From Oceanicola sp. (GTDB lineage: Bacteria; Pseudomonadota; Alphaproteobacteria; Rhodobacterales; Rhodobacteraceae), in assembly GCA_017792405.1 (NCBI GenBank), contig CP051231.1, forward strand, positions 846,011 through 910,010: DNA of 64,000 bases, given 5' to 3'. Shown in pieces: positions 1 through 8,955 of this stretch. Positions within the stretch are counted from its first letter, which is position 1, and the number at the start of each line of letters is the position of its first letter. The notes under the pieces were generated by a model, which was not told the origin of the DNA, ran no database searches, and saw only the letters and a program-made list of their open reading frames with translations. The position numbers were made by a program, and so were the translations under genes.

Positions 1-513
1 CTCGTACACTTGGTCCGTGACCGCCTCGGGGAAGAATAGCTGCGAGGTCAGCACCTCGCGGCTGTTGAGCCACACCTTGTAATGCACATGCACCGCACGG
101 CCCCGGTACCAGCCCGGGTAGATCGTGTTGAACCGCGCTACCCCGCCCGCGCCTGTCACCTGCGTGCCCCGCATAAAGGTCTCGCCCGCCGTGTTCTCCC
201 GCGCATACCCCGAGTAGCGCCCGGTGGCATCGCAATGCCAAATGTCCACCCGCGCGCCCTCCATTGGGCGGCAGTCGGCATCCACCACCTGCAGGGCGAG
301 CGCCAGCGGCAGGCCGGGCAGCCCCTCGGTCACATCGGCGCGGATGAGCCCCGGGTCGATGTAATAGGGGCCCTCGGTTGTCGCCCGCTGGATCAGGCAG
401 ACATTGCCGGTGATCAGCCCGGCCTCCTGCGCCAGTGCGGCGCGGGTGGCGAGCGCCGAGAGTGGCAGGGCGGCGAGGGTGGTGAGCATCTGGCGGCGGC
501 TGAGGGCGGGCAT
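1..513 (-). CDS. Intradiol ring-cleavage dioxygenase, secreted (3' part outside window)
   Basis: The 171 visible residues start with a twin-arginine-like signal (SRRQM followed by a hydrophobic stretch ending ALA-QEA), so the enzyme is probably exported. The body matches the catechol/protocatechuate intradiol dioxygenase fold: GPYYID near residue 52, DIWHCDATGRYSGY near residue 90, and PGWYRGRAVHVHYKV near residue 140, which holds the Tyr and His residues that ligate the non-haem Fe(III) in this family. These secreted members are commonly annotated only as dioxygenase-like, and their substrate is not known. The C-terminus is cut by the window edge. The ATG at 513 follows an AGGAGAC-type ribosome site. 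Confidence 0.85.
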   Translation of the reverse strand, partial: MPALSRRQMLTTLAALPLSALATRAALAQEAGLITGNVCLIQRATTEGPYYIDPGLIRADVTEGLPGLPLALALQVVDADCRPMEGARVDIWHCDATGRYSGYARENTAGETFMRGTQVTGAGGVARFNTIYPGWYRGRAVHVHYKVWLNSREVLTSQLFFPEAVTDQVYE

Positions 514-611
514 GGCTGTCTCCTTGCTGGCAGGTATCACTATCTAACGCGCCGCGCCGCGATTTCCGCCGCCGCTTGCCATGCGCTTGCCGCCCGCGCA
601 TCCTTCCGCTC

Positions 612-1028
612 ATGCAGACCACCTTCACCATCGGCACCCGCGGCCCCGGCCTCACGATGTTCACCGGCGAGGTCGCCCGTTGGCTCGATGGCGCCGGAGA
701 CGGGCTGCTGACTCTGCTCGTCCGCCATACCTCCTGCTCGCTGCTGATCCAGGAAAACGCCGATCCCGATGTGCGGGTGGATCTGACCGAGTTCTTCCAC
801 CGCCTCGTGCCGCCCGCCGACGACTACTCGATGAGCTACCTCACCCACGTGCTCGAAGGCCCGGATGACATGCCCGCCCATCTCAAGGCCGCGCTGCTGC
901 CGGTCTCGCTCCAGATCCCGGTGCAGGGCGGCCGGATGCGGCTGGGCACGTGGCAGGGCATCTACCTGTTTGAACATCGCACCGCGCCGCACCGCCGCGA
1001 GGTCGCGGCCCATTTCGCGCCCGATTGA
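612..1028 (+). CDS. yjbQ: YjbQ/UPF0047 family protein, secondary thiamine-phosphate synthase type
   Basis: A 138-residue protein with the full YjbQ signature: VRHTSCSLLIQENADPDV near residues 38-55, the central HVLEGPDDMPAHLKA with conserved His and Asp residues, and GTWQGIYLFEHR near the C-terminus. The family forms small beta-barrel trimers, and the E. coli member can weakly replace ThiE in thiamine phosphate synthesis; the physiological role is unsettled. I used the ATG at 612 because the family begins at this short MQTTF-type strand; the upstream in-frame ATG at 576 would add an unconserved Arg-rich leader. Divergent from the dioxygenase. Confidence 0.9.
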   Translation: MQTTFTIGTRGPGLTMFTGEVARWLDGAGDGLLTLLVRHTSCSLLIQENADPDVRVDLTEFFHRLVPPADDYSMSYLTHVLEGPDDMPAHLKAALLPVSLQIPVQGGRMRLGTWQGIYLFEHRTAPHRREVAAHFAPD

Positions 1029-1083
1029 GTGGCCGTCTTAACCCTGCGTTAATGGTTAATGCGCGGGTCATGCTGCACTGCGG

Positions 1084-1124
1084 TATGCATGGAGTGTGCA
1101 TCGGATGTGCATCAGTTGTGACTC
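1084..1124 (+). repeat. Helically phased TGTGCATC direct repeats, copy 1 (before nrdR)
   Basis: TATGCATGGA (1084-1093) is followed by TGTGCATC at 1095-1102 and 1106-1113 and a degenerate TGTGACTC at 1117-1124, so the units recur every 11 bp, about one helical turn. The same arrangement occurs on the other strand at 28811-28851. This resembles a multimer-binding operator, but I recognise no regulator with this site, and it is not the AT-rich NrdR box. Confidence 0.6.
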
Positions 1125-1215
1125 GGTTAACACGCCCCGATGCTGCGTGCGCTCGGCAGCATATGGGGGTGGCAGGTTTAGGCTACCCAAACCCTAGGGG
1201 CTGCCCTATAGTGCC

Positions 1216-1224
1216 TGTGGATAA
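1216..1224 (-). promoter_or_regulatory. DnaA-box sequence in the nrdR leader
   Basis: TGTGGATAA is the exact complement of the consensus DnaA box TTATCCACA. It lies 44 bp before nrdR, just downstream of a -10-like TATAGT (1207-1212). A single 9-mer match can occur by chance, so control by DnaA is inference only. Confidence 0.4.
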
Positions 1225-1268
1225 ATGGGGAGCATAACCCCACAGAGGCAGAGAAGAAGGGGACAGGA

Positions 1269-1745
1269 ATGCGCTGCCCGTTTTGCGGAAATGTCGATAC
1301 ACAGGTGAAAGACAGCAGGCCCGCGGAAGACCATGTCGCCATCCGGCGGCGTCGGTTCTGTCCCGCCTGCGGTGGCCGTTTCACCACCTACGAACGCGTC
1401 CAACTGCGTGATCTCGTTGTCATAAAATCCTCCGGTCGCCGTGAGGACTTCGACCGCGACAAGCTCGAACGCTCGATCCGGATCGCTTTGCAAAAACGCC
1501 CGATCGACCCGGAGCGGATCGACCAGATGATCTCCGGTATCGTCCGTCGGCTCGAGAGCATGGGCGAGACCGATATCGACAGCAAGGTGATCGGCGAGAT
1601 CGTCATGGAGAGCCTCGCCCGGATCGATACCGTGGCCTACGTGCGTTTTGCGAGCGTTTACAAGAACTTCCAGGCCGCGGATGACTTCGACCGCTTCGTC
1701 TCGGAGCTGCGCCCGCCGGTCATGCCGGGTGATCCGGAGGAGTGA
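1269..1745 (+). CDS. nrdR: Transcriptional repressor NrdR
   Basis: This 158-residue protein (family norm about 150) represses ribonucleotide reductase genes in response to ATP/dATP. It opens with the zinc ribbon, CPFCG at residues 3-7 and [12 protein letters not shown] near 31-42, giving four Cys ligands. The ATP-cone follows, with [20 protein letters not shown] and the terminal [13 protein letters not shown] block. It is the first gene of an nrdR-ribD pair: its TGA at 1743-1745 overlaps the GTG start of ribD by 4 bp, indicating translational coupling. The 240 bp in front hold a phased repeat and a DnaA-box sequence. Confidence 0.97.
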   Translation: MRCPFCGNVDTQVKDSRPAEDHVAIRRRRFCPACGGRFTTYERVQLRDLVVIKSSGRREDFDRDKLERSIRIALQKRPIDPERIDQMISGIVRRLESMGETDIDSKVIGEIVMESLARIDTVAYVRFASVYKNFQAADDFDRFVSELRPPVMPGDPEE

Positions 1746-2845
1746 GCCACGCGGATGATGCCGGGTGGATGGCGCGTGCCCTGAGCCTTGGGGCACGCGG
1801 CCTTGGGCAGGTCTGGCCCAATCCGGCGGTCGGCTGCATTCTCGTGAAAGATCAACGCGTTGTCGGGCGGGGTTGGACTCAACCCGGCGGCCGTCCCCAT
1901 GCCGAGGTGCGCGCATTGGCCCAGGCCGGTGAGGCCGCACGCGGCGCCACCGCCTATGTCACCCTCGAACCATGCGCTCACCACGGCAAGACCCCGCCCT
2001 GCGCCGATGCCTTGATCAAAGCCGGCGTGGCCCGCGTCGTCACCGCGCTCCAGGATCCCGACCCACGCACCGCAGGCCAAGGCCACGCTCGGCTGCGCGA
2101 GGCCGGAATTTCCTGTGAAACCAACGTGCTGGCCGAGGTTGCGGAGAAGTCCCATGCCGGCTTTCTCATGCGCATCCGCGAAGGCCGCCCGCAGCTGACC
2201 CTCAAGCTTGCCAGCTCTTTCGATGGCCGCATCGCCACTGCCTCGGGCGAAAGCAAGTGGATCACTGGCCCCGCCGCCCGCCATGCGGTGCAGGGCCTGC
2301 GCGCCAGTCACGACGCGGTGCTCGTCGGCGCCGGCACCGCCCGCGCCGACGATCCGGCGTTAACCCTTCGGGACTATGGTCAGCGACGCCCGCCCGTGCG
2401 GGTCGTCGTCTCGCGCCGGTTGGAACTACCCACCGAGAGCCAGCTTGCCCGCAGCGCCCGCGAGGTGCCGCTCTGGCTCTGCCACGGCCCCGATGCGCCC
2501 GAGCCGCGCAAGGCCACATGGGCGGCGCTCGGCGCGGAGCTGATCGAGGTGCCGCTCGGGCTTGATCGGCACCCGGAGCCCGCCGCAATGCTGCGGGCGC
2601 TCGGTGATCGCGGGCTGACGCGGGTGCTTTGTGAGGGCGGCGGCATGCTGGCGGCCTCGCTGATCTCGGCCGGCCTCGCCGACCGGCTTGCCGGCTTCAC
2701 CGCCGGGCTTGCGCTTGGGGCCGAGGGGCAGCCTTCGGTCGGGCCGCTGGGCCTTGCCGCGCTGAATGAAGCGCGGCGCTATGTGCTTGAAGAGGCGCGA
2801 AAAATTGGGCCAGACCTGCTCGCGATCTGGGCGCGGCAACACTAG
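1742..2845 (+). CDS. ribD: Riboflavin biosynthesis bifunctional deaminase/reductase RibD
   Basis: RibD deaminates the GTP-cyclohydrolase II product and then reduces the ribosyl side chain, steps 2 and 3 of riboflavin synthesis. The N-terminal deaminase has the zinc site H53-A-E55 and [11 protein letters not shown] (C78 and C87). The reductase half starts near residue 145 with [18 protein letters not shown] and includes the NADPH-binding [13 protein letters not shown] and CEGGG motifs. Length 367 fits the family. The start is GTG at 1742, inside the end of nrdR. The rest of the pathway (ribE, ribB, ribH) resumes 4.8 kb downstream after three capsule genes on the opposite strand. Confidence 0.96.
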   Translation: MSHADDAGWMARALSLGARGLGQVWPNPAVGCILVKDQRVVGRGWTQPGGRPHAEVRALAQAGEAARGATAYVTLEPCAHHGKTPPCADALIKAGVARVVTALQDPDPRTAGQGHARLREAGISCETNVLAEVAEKSHAGFLMRIREGRPQLTLKLASSFDGRIATASGESKWITGPAARHAVQGLRASHDAVLVGAGTARADDPALTLRDYGQRRPPVRVVVSRRLELPTESQLARSAREVPLWLCHGPDAPEPRKATWAALGAELIEVPLGLDRHPEPAAMLRALGDRGLTRVLCEGGGMLAASLISAGLADRLAGFTAGLALGAEGQPSVGPLGLAALNEARRYVLEEARKIGPDLLAIWARQH

Positions 2846-2846
2846 C

Positions 2847-4904
2847 TCAGCGCCACAAGTGCGCGTAACCCGCGAGCCATCCCTGCAGTTTGGAGAGCAA
2901 CCTGTTGCCAAAGCCGGGGCCGGGGAAATTGCCGTTTTCGAGCCGGTCCAGCACCACCTCCACCGGGCAGGCCGTGCCGGTCACAGGGTCAAAATACCGT
3001 GGGTATTCAATGAGTACCGCCTGAACGAGCGCCTCCAGCGAGGGCCGCGCCTCGCGCCGCTCGGGCGGGCTGCCCCTGTCTTCGGTGAGCCCCCATCCGG
3101 CATAGAACGGCGCGCCCAGCGTGGTGACCGGCACGCCGCGGATCAGCGCCTCGAACCCGAGGCCCGAGGTCATCGTCCAAACAGCGTCGACCCGCTCGAT
3201 TAGCACCGCAGGGTCGGTGCCGGGCAGCACCATGTCGGCAAACTGCAAGGGGTTTTCCACCCGCCCCGCACGCAGCCCGGCTTCCACGTCGGGGTGCGGC
3301 TTGTAAAGGATCACCGCTTCGGGGTTTGCCTCACGTGTGGCCTGCAAGAGATTGAAATTGGTGTTGATCTCCGCGGTGCCGAAGCGGATCGAGGCATCAT
3401 CCTCCACCTGTCCCGGCACAAGTATCCGATGGCCTGCAGGCAACTCGGGCACCTCTGCGGAGCCAAGGTTGTACTTGCTCACCCCCTTCGCCTTCAGCCG
3501 CGCGATGAGCGCCGCAGCACGGGGGTGCGCTTCCTGCCGTGCCGCGCGGGCAATGAGATGCTCCAGCCGCGAGGGCGTGCGGGGATCGTAGTAGATGCCC
3601 AGATCGTCGCGCACGAGGCTCAGGGGCGGCACCAGCTCGGCCCCCAGCCCGCGCGAACGAAGAAACCCGTCTTCGACCCGGATCAACGGCACATGCGCCC
3701 GCGCCGTCGCGGCCTCCAGCGCCTCGTCCACTCGCCCGGCCCATGCCAACACCGGGGCGCCGAGGGCCTTGGCACGGGCGGCGGCCTCCTCGGGTTTGTC
3801 ATTGTATATCAGGGGCTTCTCCGCGCCAAAGAAGCGCTGGAGTGGCCTGCGCTTCCACAGCCGCATCCCATAGCCCACGCCCCCCTGCCTGTCTTCCCGC
3901 CACGCGCGGGCGCGGGCGCCAAGGCCGTCCATCACCTCCTCCAGCGAGGCCAGACGGTCGCGCCACGGGTCGTACCACGTGGGATAGAGGATCATCGCCG
4001 CGGCAAAAAGCTGGGCGCGGGTGAGCTTGCGCTCGCGGCGCGGGCAGGGGGCCTCGTCGGCGGTCAGCCCCCACCCGCCATAGAAGGGCTGGCCGAACAC
4101 GCGCGGCTTGTGCCCCGCGATGATCGCCTCGAACCCCATGCCGGAGGACACGGTATAGACCGCGACCGCCCCTTCCAGCAGCGCCCAGGGCGAGACCGGG
4201 TCGGAATAGAGCCTAGTGCGGTCATCCTCCTGCTCCGGCCCGAAATGCCCCTCTCGTGCCCCGGCAACTGTTTCGGGGTGGGTCTTGATCAGGATGCGGG
4301 CGCCCGGATGTTCGATTTGTGCAAAGGCAAGCATCTCGCGAAAGGTCGCCTCAGTGGCGTTGCCATGGGCGATGGAGGCGTCACCCCGGGTCTGGTCAAT
4401 GACCAGAACGTAACCCGGCGCGGGCACCTCCGCGTCGGGGTCGAAGGCATTGTATTTGCTGAGGTGTTCCTGCTTCAACCGGTCCATCGCCAGCCGGGCT
4501 CGGGCCATCAGCGCCCCATCGTCGAGCGGGTGGGTGGCCAGGAGCCGTTCCAGCCCTGAAGGCGTGGCGCTATCGAAATGCACGCCATGTTCGTCAATCA
4601 AAAGTCCAATGGGCGGCTCACCATCCGCGCGTCCGGGATGTATCGACCGCAAAAGTGCATCCTCAATCCGCACCAGCGCGGCCCCGGTCTTCTCCGCCAT
4701 CGCCTCGCCGCGGGCGGCATAAGGCGAGCGACCCCACACGCCGATCCTGTCATCCGCGCCGGGCAGGCCGAGCTTCACCTCCCAGCCGGCCAACTCCAAA
4801 ATGCGCCGCACGCGGCGTTGGAATACGAACCCGCCCGAGTAAACGAAAAGCCGCCGGGGCGCAGAGGCTCCGGCGGCTTGGGTTTCGTCTGGCGCGGGGG
4901 CCAT
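2847..4904 (-). CDS. kpsC: Capsular polysaccharide protein KpsC-like, tandem Kdo-transferase modules
   Basis: A 685-residue protein (E. coli KpsC about 675) made of two homologous capsule-synthesis modules, roughly residues 18-330 and 345-665. Paired motifs show the duplication: SKYNAFDP and SKYNLGS, GDASIAHG and DDASIRFG, ILIKTHPE and ILYKPHPD, and GQPFYGGWGLT and GAPFYAGWGLTE. In group 2 capsule systems KpsC is a cytoplasmic-face beta-Kdo transferase building the poly-Kdo linker on the lipid anchor. The start lies 10 bp after the polysaccharide export lipoprotein gene, so the two are likely one transcript. Its end is almost flush with the convergent ribD. No KpsM/KpsT ABC exporter is in the window. 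Confidence 0.92.
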   Translation of the reverse strand: MAPAPDETQAAGASAPRRLFVYSGGFVFQRRVRRILELAGWEVKLGLPGADDRIGVWGRSPYAARGEAMAEKTGAALVRIEDALLRSIHPGRADGEPPIGLLIDEHGVHFDSATPSGLERLLATHPLDDGALMARARLAMDRLKQEHLSKYNAFDPDAEVPAPGYVLVIDQTRGDASIAHGNATEATFREMLAFAQIEHPGARILIKTHPETVAGAREGHFGPEQEDDRTRLYSDPVSPWALLEGAVAVYTVSSGMGFEAIIAGHKPRVFGQPFYGGWGLTADEAPCPRRERKLTRAQLFAAAMILYPTWYDPWRDRLASLEEVMDGLGARARAWREDRQGGVGYGMRLWKRRPLQRFFGAEKPLIYNDKPEEAAARAKALGAPVLAWAGRVDEALEAATARAHVPLIRVEDGFLRSRGLGAELVPPLSLVRDDLGIYYDPRTPSRLEHLIARAARQEAHPRAAALIARLKAKGVSKYNLGSAEVPELPAGHRILVPGQVEDDASIRFGTAEINTNFNLLQATREANPEAVILYKPHPDVEAGLRAGRVENPLQFADMVLPGTDPAVLIERVDAVWTMTSGLGFEALIRGVPVTTLGAPFYAGWGLTEDRGSPPERREARPSLEALVQAVLIEYPRYFDPVTGTACPVEVVLDRLENGNFPGPGFGNRLLSKLQGWLAGYAHLWR

Positions 4905-4914
4905 GCCGGCCTCG

Positions 4915-6048
4915 TCAGTTGCCAGCGGCGGTGTTGAGCTGGTTGGCGGTGCCCACGGCCCCGGTCAGCGCCGACAGGGTCTTTTGCCACTGCACATAGG
5001 GCGCCTCGGTGACGTAAACGGTATCGTCATCGCGGATCACGAAGTCCCGCGCCTCGAACATGCCGTTCGGCTCTGTCAGATCGAGCACGTAGACCATGCG
5101 CTGGGTGCCGGTGATATCGGTGCGGCCAAGCACCTGCCGGGCGATTTCCTCGGGCTCGTTGCGGAACACGAACACGCCGGTCGGGTCTGCAAGGTTGCTG
5201 CTGAGGCCGCCCACTTGGGCAATCGCTTCGATGGCCGAAAGAGTCTGCGTGGTGAAGGGGATCCGATTTTGCGTGCCGGTCGCGCCGAGGGCGGTGAAGG
5301 CCCGAGTATCTTCTTCCACGAGGATGCGGTCGCCGTCGCGCAGAGCGATGTCGAATTTGGGGTTTTCGAACAGGTCGGCCCACCAGATGGTGCATTTGTG
5401 CTTGCCGCGGATCACGGTGATCTGGGCTACGTCCTGCTCGATGGCGATGCCGCCCGCAGCGGCCAGCATGGCCGAGAGGGTACGGGTGGGCCGCTCGATG
5501 GGGTAGACTCCCTGAGCGCTGACGCCGCCCACGACCGACACGGCAGCCCCGTCACCGGCGAGGCGGCGGACGATGACCTGCGGATCAGGCGTTTGGGTAT
5601 CGAGCTTTTCGGTGATCAGCTGGCGAATGCGCTCCGGGGTGTTGCCCGAGGCCTTGATCCGGCCCGCGTAGGGCACAAAGATGAAGCCTGCGCTGTCGAC
5701 CTGCACTTCTTCGAGCACGGTCGCAGACTGGCCCTCGTTGGCCAGCAGACCGTCATCGACGTTTTCCCAGATCGTGAGGCCGAGCACATCGCCGGGGCGG
5801 ATGGTGTCGGAGCCGATGCGACCGGCGTTCAGGAAGGCCTTGGAGAAGCCCAGCACCGGGGTCACGGAGGTCGCGGCGGTGACGCGGCTGTTCACCGCGA
5901 CCACGAAGGCATCGCCCTCTTTCAACACGGAGCCTGCGAAGATTTCGCGCTTGTTCGGGCCGCTGCGGGGGAGGCCGCAGGACGCGACAAGGGCAACCAT
6001 GGCCAAAGCGGCCGCGGCGCGGGCCAGCGGGGAGGTCTTGAGTATCAC
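4915..6048 (-). CDS. Polysaccharide export outer-membrane lipoprotein (Wza/KpsD/BexD type)
   Basis: The 377-residue product begins with a lipoprotein signal ending in the lipobox LVASC. An export domain follows (IRPGDVLGLTIWEN near residue 85), then SLBB-type beta-grasp repeats, including VSVVGGVSAQGVYPIE and the AAAGGI block; the protein ends in a hydrophobic/amphipathic tail. Such proteins form the periplasm-spanning exit pore for capsule. I chose GTG at 6048 because AAAGGAG sits 9 nt upstream and the lipid signal begins there; the longer frame to 6153 adds an unlike Pro-rich leader. The KpsC-like gene follows after 10 bp; the KpsS-like gene lies 222 bp upstream in the same direction. Confidence 0.9.
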   Translation of the reverse strand: MILKTSPLARAAAALAMVALVASCGLPRSGPNKREIFAGSVLKEGDAFVVAVNSRVTAATSVTPVLGFSKAFLNAGRIGSDTIRPGDVLGLTIWENVDDGLLANEGQSATVLEEVQVDSAGFIFVPYAGRIKASGNTPERIRQLITEKLDTQTPDPQVIVRRLAGDGAAVSVVGGVSAQGVYPIERPTRTLSAMLAAAGGIAIEQDVAQITVIRGKHKCTIWWADLFENPKFDIALRDGDRILVEEDTRAFTALGATGTQNRIPFTTQTLSAIEAIAQVGGLSSNLADPTGVFVFRNEPEEIARQVLGRTDITGTQRMVYVLDLTEPNGMFEARDFVIRDDDTVYVTEAPYVQWQKTLSALTGAVGTANQLNTAAGN

Positions 6049-6270
6049 TGCTCGGGCTCCTTTACGGATTTCTGCCTCAAGTTTTGCGCCGAGCCTACTG
6101 ACGGGGCCGGTCAAAAGGAAGGACGGTGGCGGCGGGGCTGTGCCGAAGGGCAAGGGTGTGTTGCCGATGTGTCGCGATTTTGGCGCTCAGTCCTGAACCG
6201 GATTCTCCAAGGAATCCCGGCTATTTGGCAGATGTAGTGGAAGTAAGCGGAGCGACCCCCAAGGGCTGCG

Positions 6271-7563
6271 TCAGGTCACGAGCCGGAGCTGAAGGCGCGG
6301 ACCGGCCTTGCCCTGCGCGAGCGCGTCATAGGGGTCTTCAGGCGCCAGCATCATATCCACCACCTGCCGCAAGAGCTGCCTGCGCCCGCGCGACGAGTAG
6401 AACCCCCCGGCGATCTGCGAGGTCTCCAGCAGAAAACTTCGATAGTCGCGGTAGGCCTTGCTGTCGGGCCGTGTCGGGGCCGAGAAGAACTCGGGCAGGG
6501 GCTGGACCGAGACGAACTCGGGTTTGGCATAGACCGCATCGCCAAAAACCTTCAGCGGCAACCCGCGCCAAAGCACCTGCTGGGCGGCGGTGGAGTTGAC
6601 GGTCACCGCTGAGCGGGCGTGGTTGAGCAGCTGCGCCAGCTTGCCGCCACGCACGTAATGTACCCGGCCCGCCACCCCATGCGCCTTTGCCAGCCTGCGG
6701 ATCTCGCGCCGCATCGGCACGCGGCCATCCTCAAGCGGATGGGCCTTGAACACGAGGTGATGGTGGCGCGGTGCCCCGGCGGCGAAGCCCTCGATAGTGA
6801 CCGAGAGAAACTCGGTCATTGTCTTGAACGGTGAGTGCTTCTGAAAGCTGGCGTCATGCTCCAGTTGCAGGATCGCGAGGTGGTAGGGAAAGCCGCCGTG
6901 CTTGATCCGGAAGGTGGCCTGCACCCGGTCGGCCCAGAACACCGGCATCAGCAACAAGCGCTTGAGATAGAGGCCGAATTCCTGCGCCACTGTCAGCGAG
7001 CGGTGCGGGCGGAAGTTGCGGTAGGGCCGGTTCCAGAGCAGCACGAAGTAGTGGTAGAGAAAGCCGTAGAAGATGTGGTGGCGCATGTCGCCCCATTTGG
7101 CGGGCGCATCGGGCAGGTCGATATCCGACATCGCCAGCGCGGCCCGCATATCCTCGATCGAGAAGTCCATCAGCCGCGAGTGGCCGTTCGAACCACCACG
7201 CTCATAGCTCACCCAATAGGGCCGCAGGTAACCCTCCTCGAAGACATGCACGGTAATCGCCCGTTCCTTGGCGATGCGCACCGCCTCGGCGTGGATGCCG
7301 CGGGTGTCGCCGTAGAGCGCGATATCGGTGATGCCCTTCTCGTCGCAAAGCTCTGCAAAGCGGGCGGGCCAATCTTCGGGGGTGCCGCGATAGGGGATGA
7401 AGCTGCGGGAATGAAACCAGAAGGCCTCGTCTCCCTTGTTGAAGCCCACGCGCCAGACCTCGCAGCCCGCCGCGCGCAGCATCTTGCCAAGCCGATGGAA
7501 GAACGGCCCGTGCGGCCCCTGCAGGAACAGGAAGCGGCGGTCTTCTGCGGCAAGGGCGCTCAT
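6271..7563 (-). CDS. kpsS: Capsule polysaccharide modification protein KpsS-like
   Basis: A 430-residue single-module capsule-synthesis family protein. Motifs shared with KpsS/LpsZ include FLFLQGPHGPFFHRLGK at the start, HVFEEGYLRPYWVSYERGG near residue 107, HHLVFKAHPLEDG, and TVNSTAAQQVLWRGLPLKVFG near the C-terminus. KpsS adds the first Kdo to the phosphatidylglycerol anchor, and KpsC extends it. The ATG at 7563 has GAGGAG about 11 nt upstream. It is divergent from ribE (115 bp apart) and heads a likely three-gene capsule transcript kpsS - export lipoprotein - kpsC. Confidence 0.9.
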   Translation of the reverse strand: MSALAAEDRRFLFLQGPHGPFFHRLGKMLRAAGCEVWRVGFNKGDEAFWFHSRSFIPYRGTPEDWPARFAELCDEKGITDIALYGDTRGIHAEAVRIAKERAITVHVFEEGYLRPYWVSYERGGSNGHSRLMDFSIEDMRAALAMSDIDLPDAPAKWGDMRHHIFYGFLYHYFVLLWNRPYRNFRPHRSLTVAQEFGLYLKRLLLMPVFWADRVQATFRIKHGGFPYHLAILQLEHDASFQKHSPFKTMTEFLSVTIEGFAAGAPRHHHLVFKAHPLEDGRVPMRREIRRLAKAHGVAGRVHYVRGGKLAQLLNHARSAVTVNSTAAQQVLWRGLPLKVFGDAVYAKPEFVSVQPLPEFFSAPTRPDSKAYRDYRSFLLETSQIAGGFYSSRGRRQLLRQVVDMMLAPEDPYDALAQGKAGPRLQLRLVT

Positions 7564-7677
7564 CGGCGGCGCGATCTCCTCAGGTCTTGCTTGTGGCCTA
7601 ACCCATTCCTGCGGCAGAATTAAGACCGGAATTTCCGGGCGCAGTCGCTCTCGGGTCAAAGGAAGAAGGATTGAGGC

Positions 7678-8271
7678 ATGTTTACCGGCATCGTCACCGA
7701 CATCGGGCGGGTGGAAAAAGTGGAGATGCGCGGCGACATGCGGGCGCGCATCGGCACCAGCTACGACACCGGCGGCATCGACATTGGCGCGAGCATCGCC
7801 TGCGATGGCGTGTGCCTGACGGTCGTGGCGCTCGGGCCTGATTGGTTCGAGGTGGATGTCTCGGCCGAGACGGTCTCGAAAACCTCGATCCCGGCCAATG
7901 GCTGGCCGGTGGGCAAGCGGCTCAATCTGGAGCGGGCCCTGAAGGTGGGGGACGAACTGGGCGGGCATATTGTCTCGGGCCATGTGGACGGCGTGGCCGA
8001 GGTGGTCGGCATCGCCGATGAGGGCGACAGCCTGCGTGTGACTTTCCGCGCGCCCGAGGCGCTAGCGAAGTTCATCGCGCCCAAGGGGTCGGTCGCGCTC
8101 AACGGCACCTCGCTGACGGTGAACGAGGTGGAGGGCGCGGAGTTCGGCATCAACCTCATCCCGCACACGCGCGAAGTGACCACATGGGGCGATGTGGCCA
8201 AGGGAGACAAGGTGAACCTCGAGGTTGATACGATGGCGCGGTATGTGGCCCGGCTGCAGGAGGCCGGATGA
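7678..8271 (+). CDS. ribE: Riboflavin synthase, alpha subunit
   Basis: The 197-residue protein has the two-fold repeated lumazine-binding barrel: MFTGIV at the N-terminus with CDGVCLTV near residue 42, repeated as GHIVSGHVDG and LNGTSLTVNEV in the second half. It dismutates two 6,7-dimethyl-8-ribityllumazine molecules to riboflavin. The start follows AAGGAAGAAGGATTG. Its TGA overlaps the next ATG by 4 bp (ATGA), starting a tightly coupled run through nusB. Confidence 0.97.
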   Translation: MFTGIVTDIGRVEKVEMRGDMRARIGTSYDTGGIDIGASIACDGVCLTVVALGPDWFEVDVSAETVSKTSIPANGWPVGKRLNLERALKVGDELGGHIVSGHVDGVAEVVGIADEGDSLRVTFRAPEALAKFIAPKGSVALNGTSLTVNEVEGAEFGINLIPHTREVTTWGDVAKGDKVNLEVDTMARYVARLQEAG

Positions 8272-8861
8272 TGGCGGAGCGTCCGATTTACGGCCCCGGC
8301 CACAACGGCGGCCCGACGATGGAGCCGGGCGCGGGCTGGCGCGGCTATGCCTGGAAGCGGGCGCGGGCGGAACTGCTGCCCTCCCTGCCGCTCCCGGTGA
8401 TCCAGCGCAGGTTGAAGCGGGCGGGCGAGCTTGGGCTGGATTTCAAAACCTACGCCCGCGTGCACCATTCGGCGGGCCGCGATATCGTCGCGATCCTGTT
8501 CTCCAACAACGCGCTCAGGATGATCCGCGAGGGCCAGCAGATGCCCGAGGTGCGCGCGGCCAAACTGCGGGACCTGGCGCGCTGCGGCAGGGGGCTGCTG
8601 GCCCACGCGCCGCAAGACCCGGCGGTGCTGGCCCGGCGGATCGAGGCCGAGCACGCCATTCGGTTCGATCCGGTGGCCAACGCGCCCGATCTGCGGGAGA
8701 CATGGGGCCAGACCCGCGCCCGCCTCCGCGACATGCTGAATAGCGCGGGCCTGCTGCCCGGTGCGGTGGTTCTGGTGGGCGACACCTCGCTGGAGGCCGA
8801 TTGGGCCCCCACTGCCAACCTCGCAGGCCATGTCTCTGCCGAGCAATACTTCGGCCCCTGA
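8268..8861 (+). CDS. Conserved-looking hypothetical protein inside the riboflavin operon
   Basis: A 197-residue soluble protein with no signal peptide or membrane segment. It begins with a Gly/Pro-rich GPGHNGGPTMEPGAGWR, followed by a helical, basic middle (YAWKRARAELLPSLPLPVIQRRLKRA) and a C-terminal GAVVLVGDTSLEADW segment. The 4 bp overlap with ribE and native codon use argue that it is real. I recognise no enzyme family. Position suggests co-expression with flavin synthesis, but its role is unknown. A second ATG at 8271 is an equally possible start. Confidence 0.75.
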   Translation: MMAERPIYGPGHNGGPTMEPGAGWRGYAWKRARAELLPSLPLPVIQRRLKRAGELGLDFKTYARVHHSAGRDIVAILFSNNALRMIREGQQMPEVRAAKLRDLARCGRGLLAHAPQDPAVLARRIEAEHAIRFDPVANAPDLRETWGQTRARLRDMLNSAGLLPGAVVLVGDTSLEADWAPTANLAGHVSAEQYFGP

Positions 8862-8955
8862 CCCCCCCGCGACCTCGCGTCTCGCCCCTGCCTTCCACCC
8901 TTTCCAACCCGGCCCAACCGGGCTAGATGGAGCCGCAAACCAGACGGGCGGCCCG

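Noticed and set aside
540..1013. 157-codon minus-strand frame opposite yjbQ
   Set aside because: Shadow frame; yjbQ has the family motifs and native codon bias.
1029..1268. NrdR box or replication origin in the nrdR leader
   Set aside because: One DnaA-box 9-mer and an 11 bp phased repeat are present, but no AT-rich NrdR palindrome and no cluster of DnaA boxes as expected for an origin.
3294..4559. A 421-codon plus-strand frame
   Set aside because: Shadow of the kpsC-like gene; Arg/His-rich, no domain.
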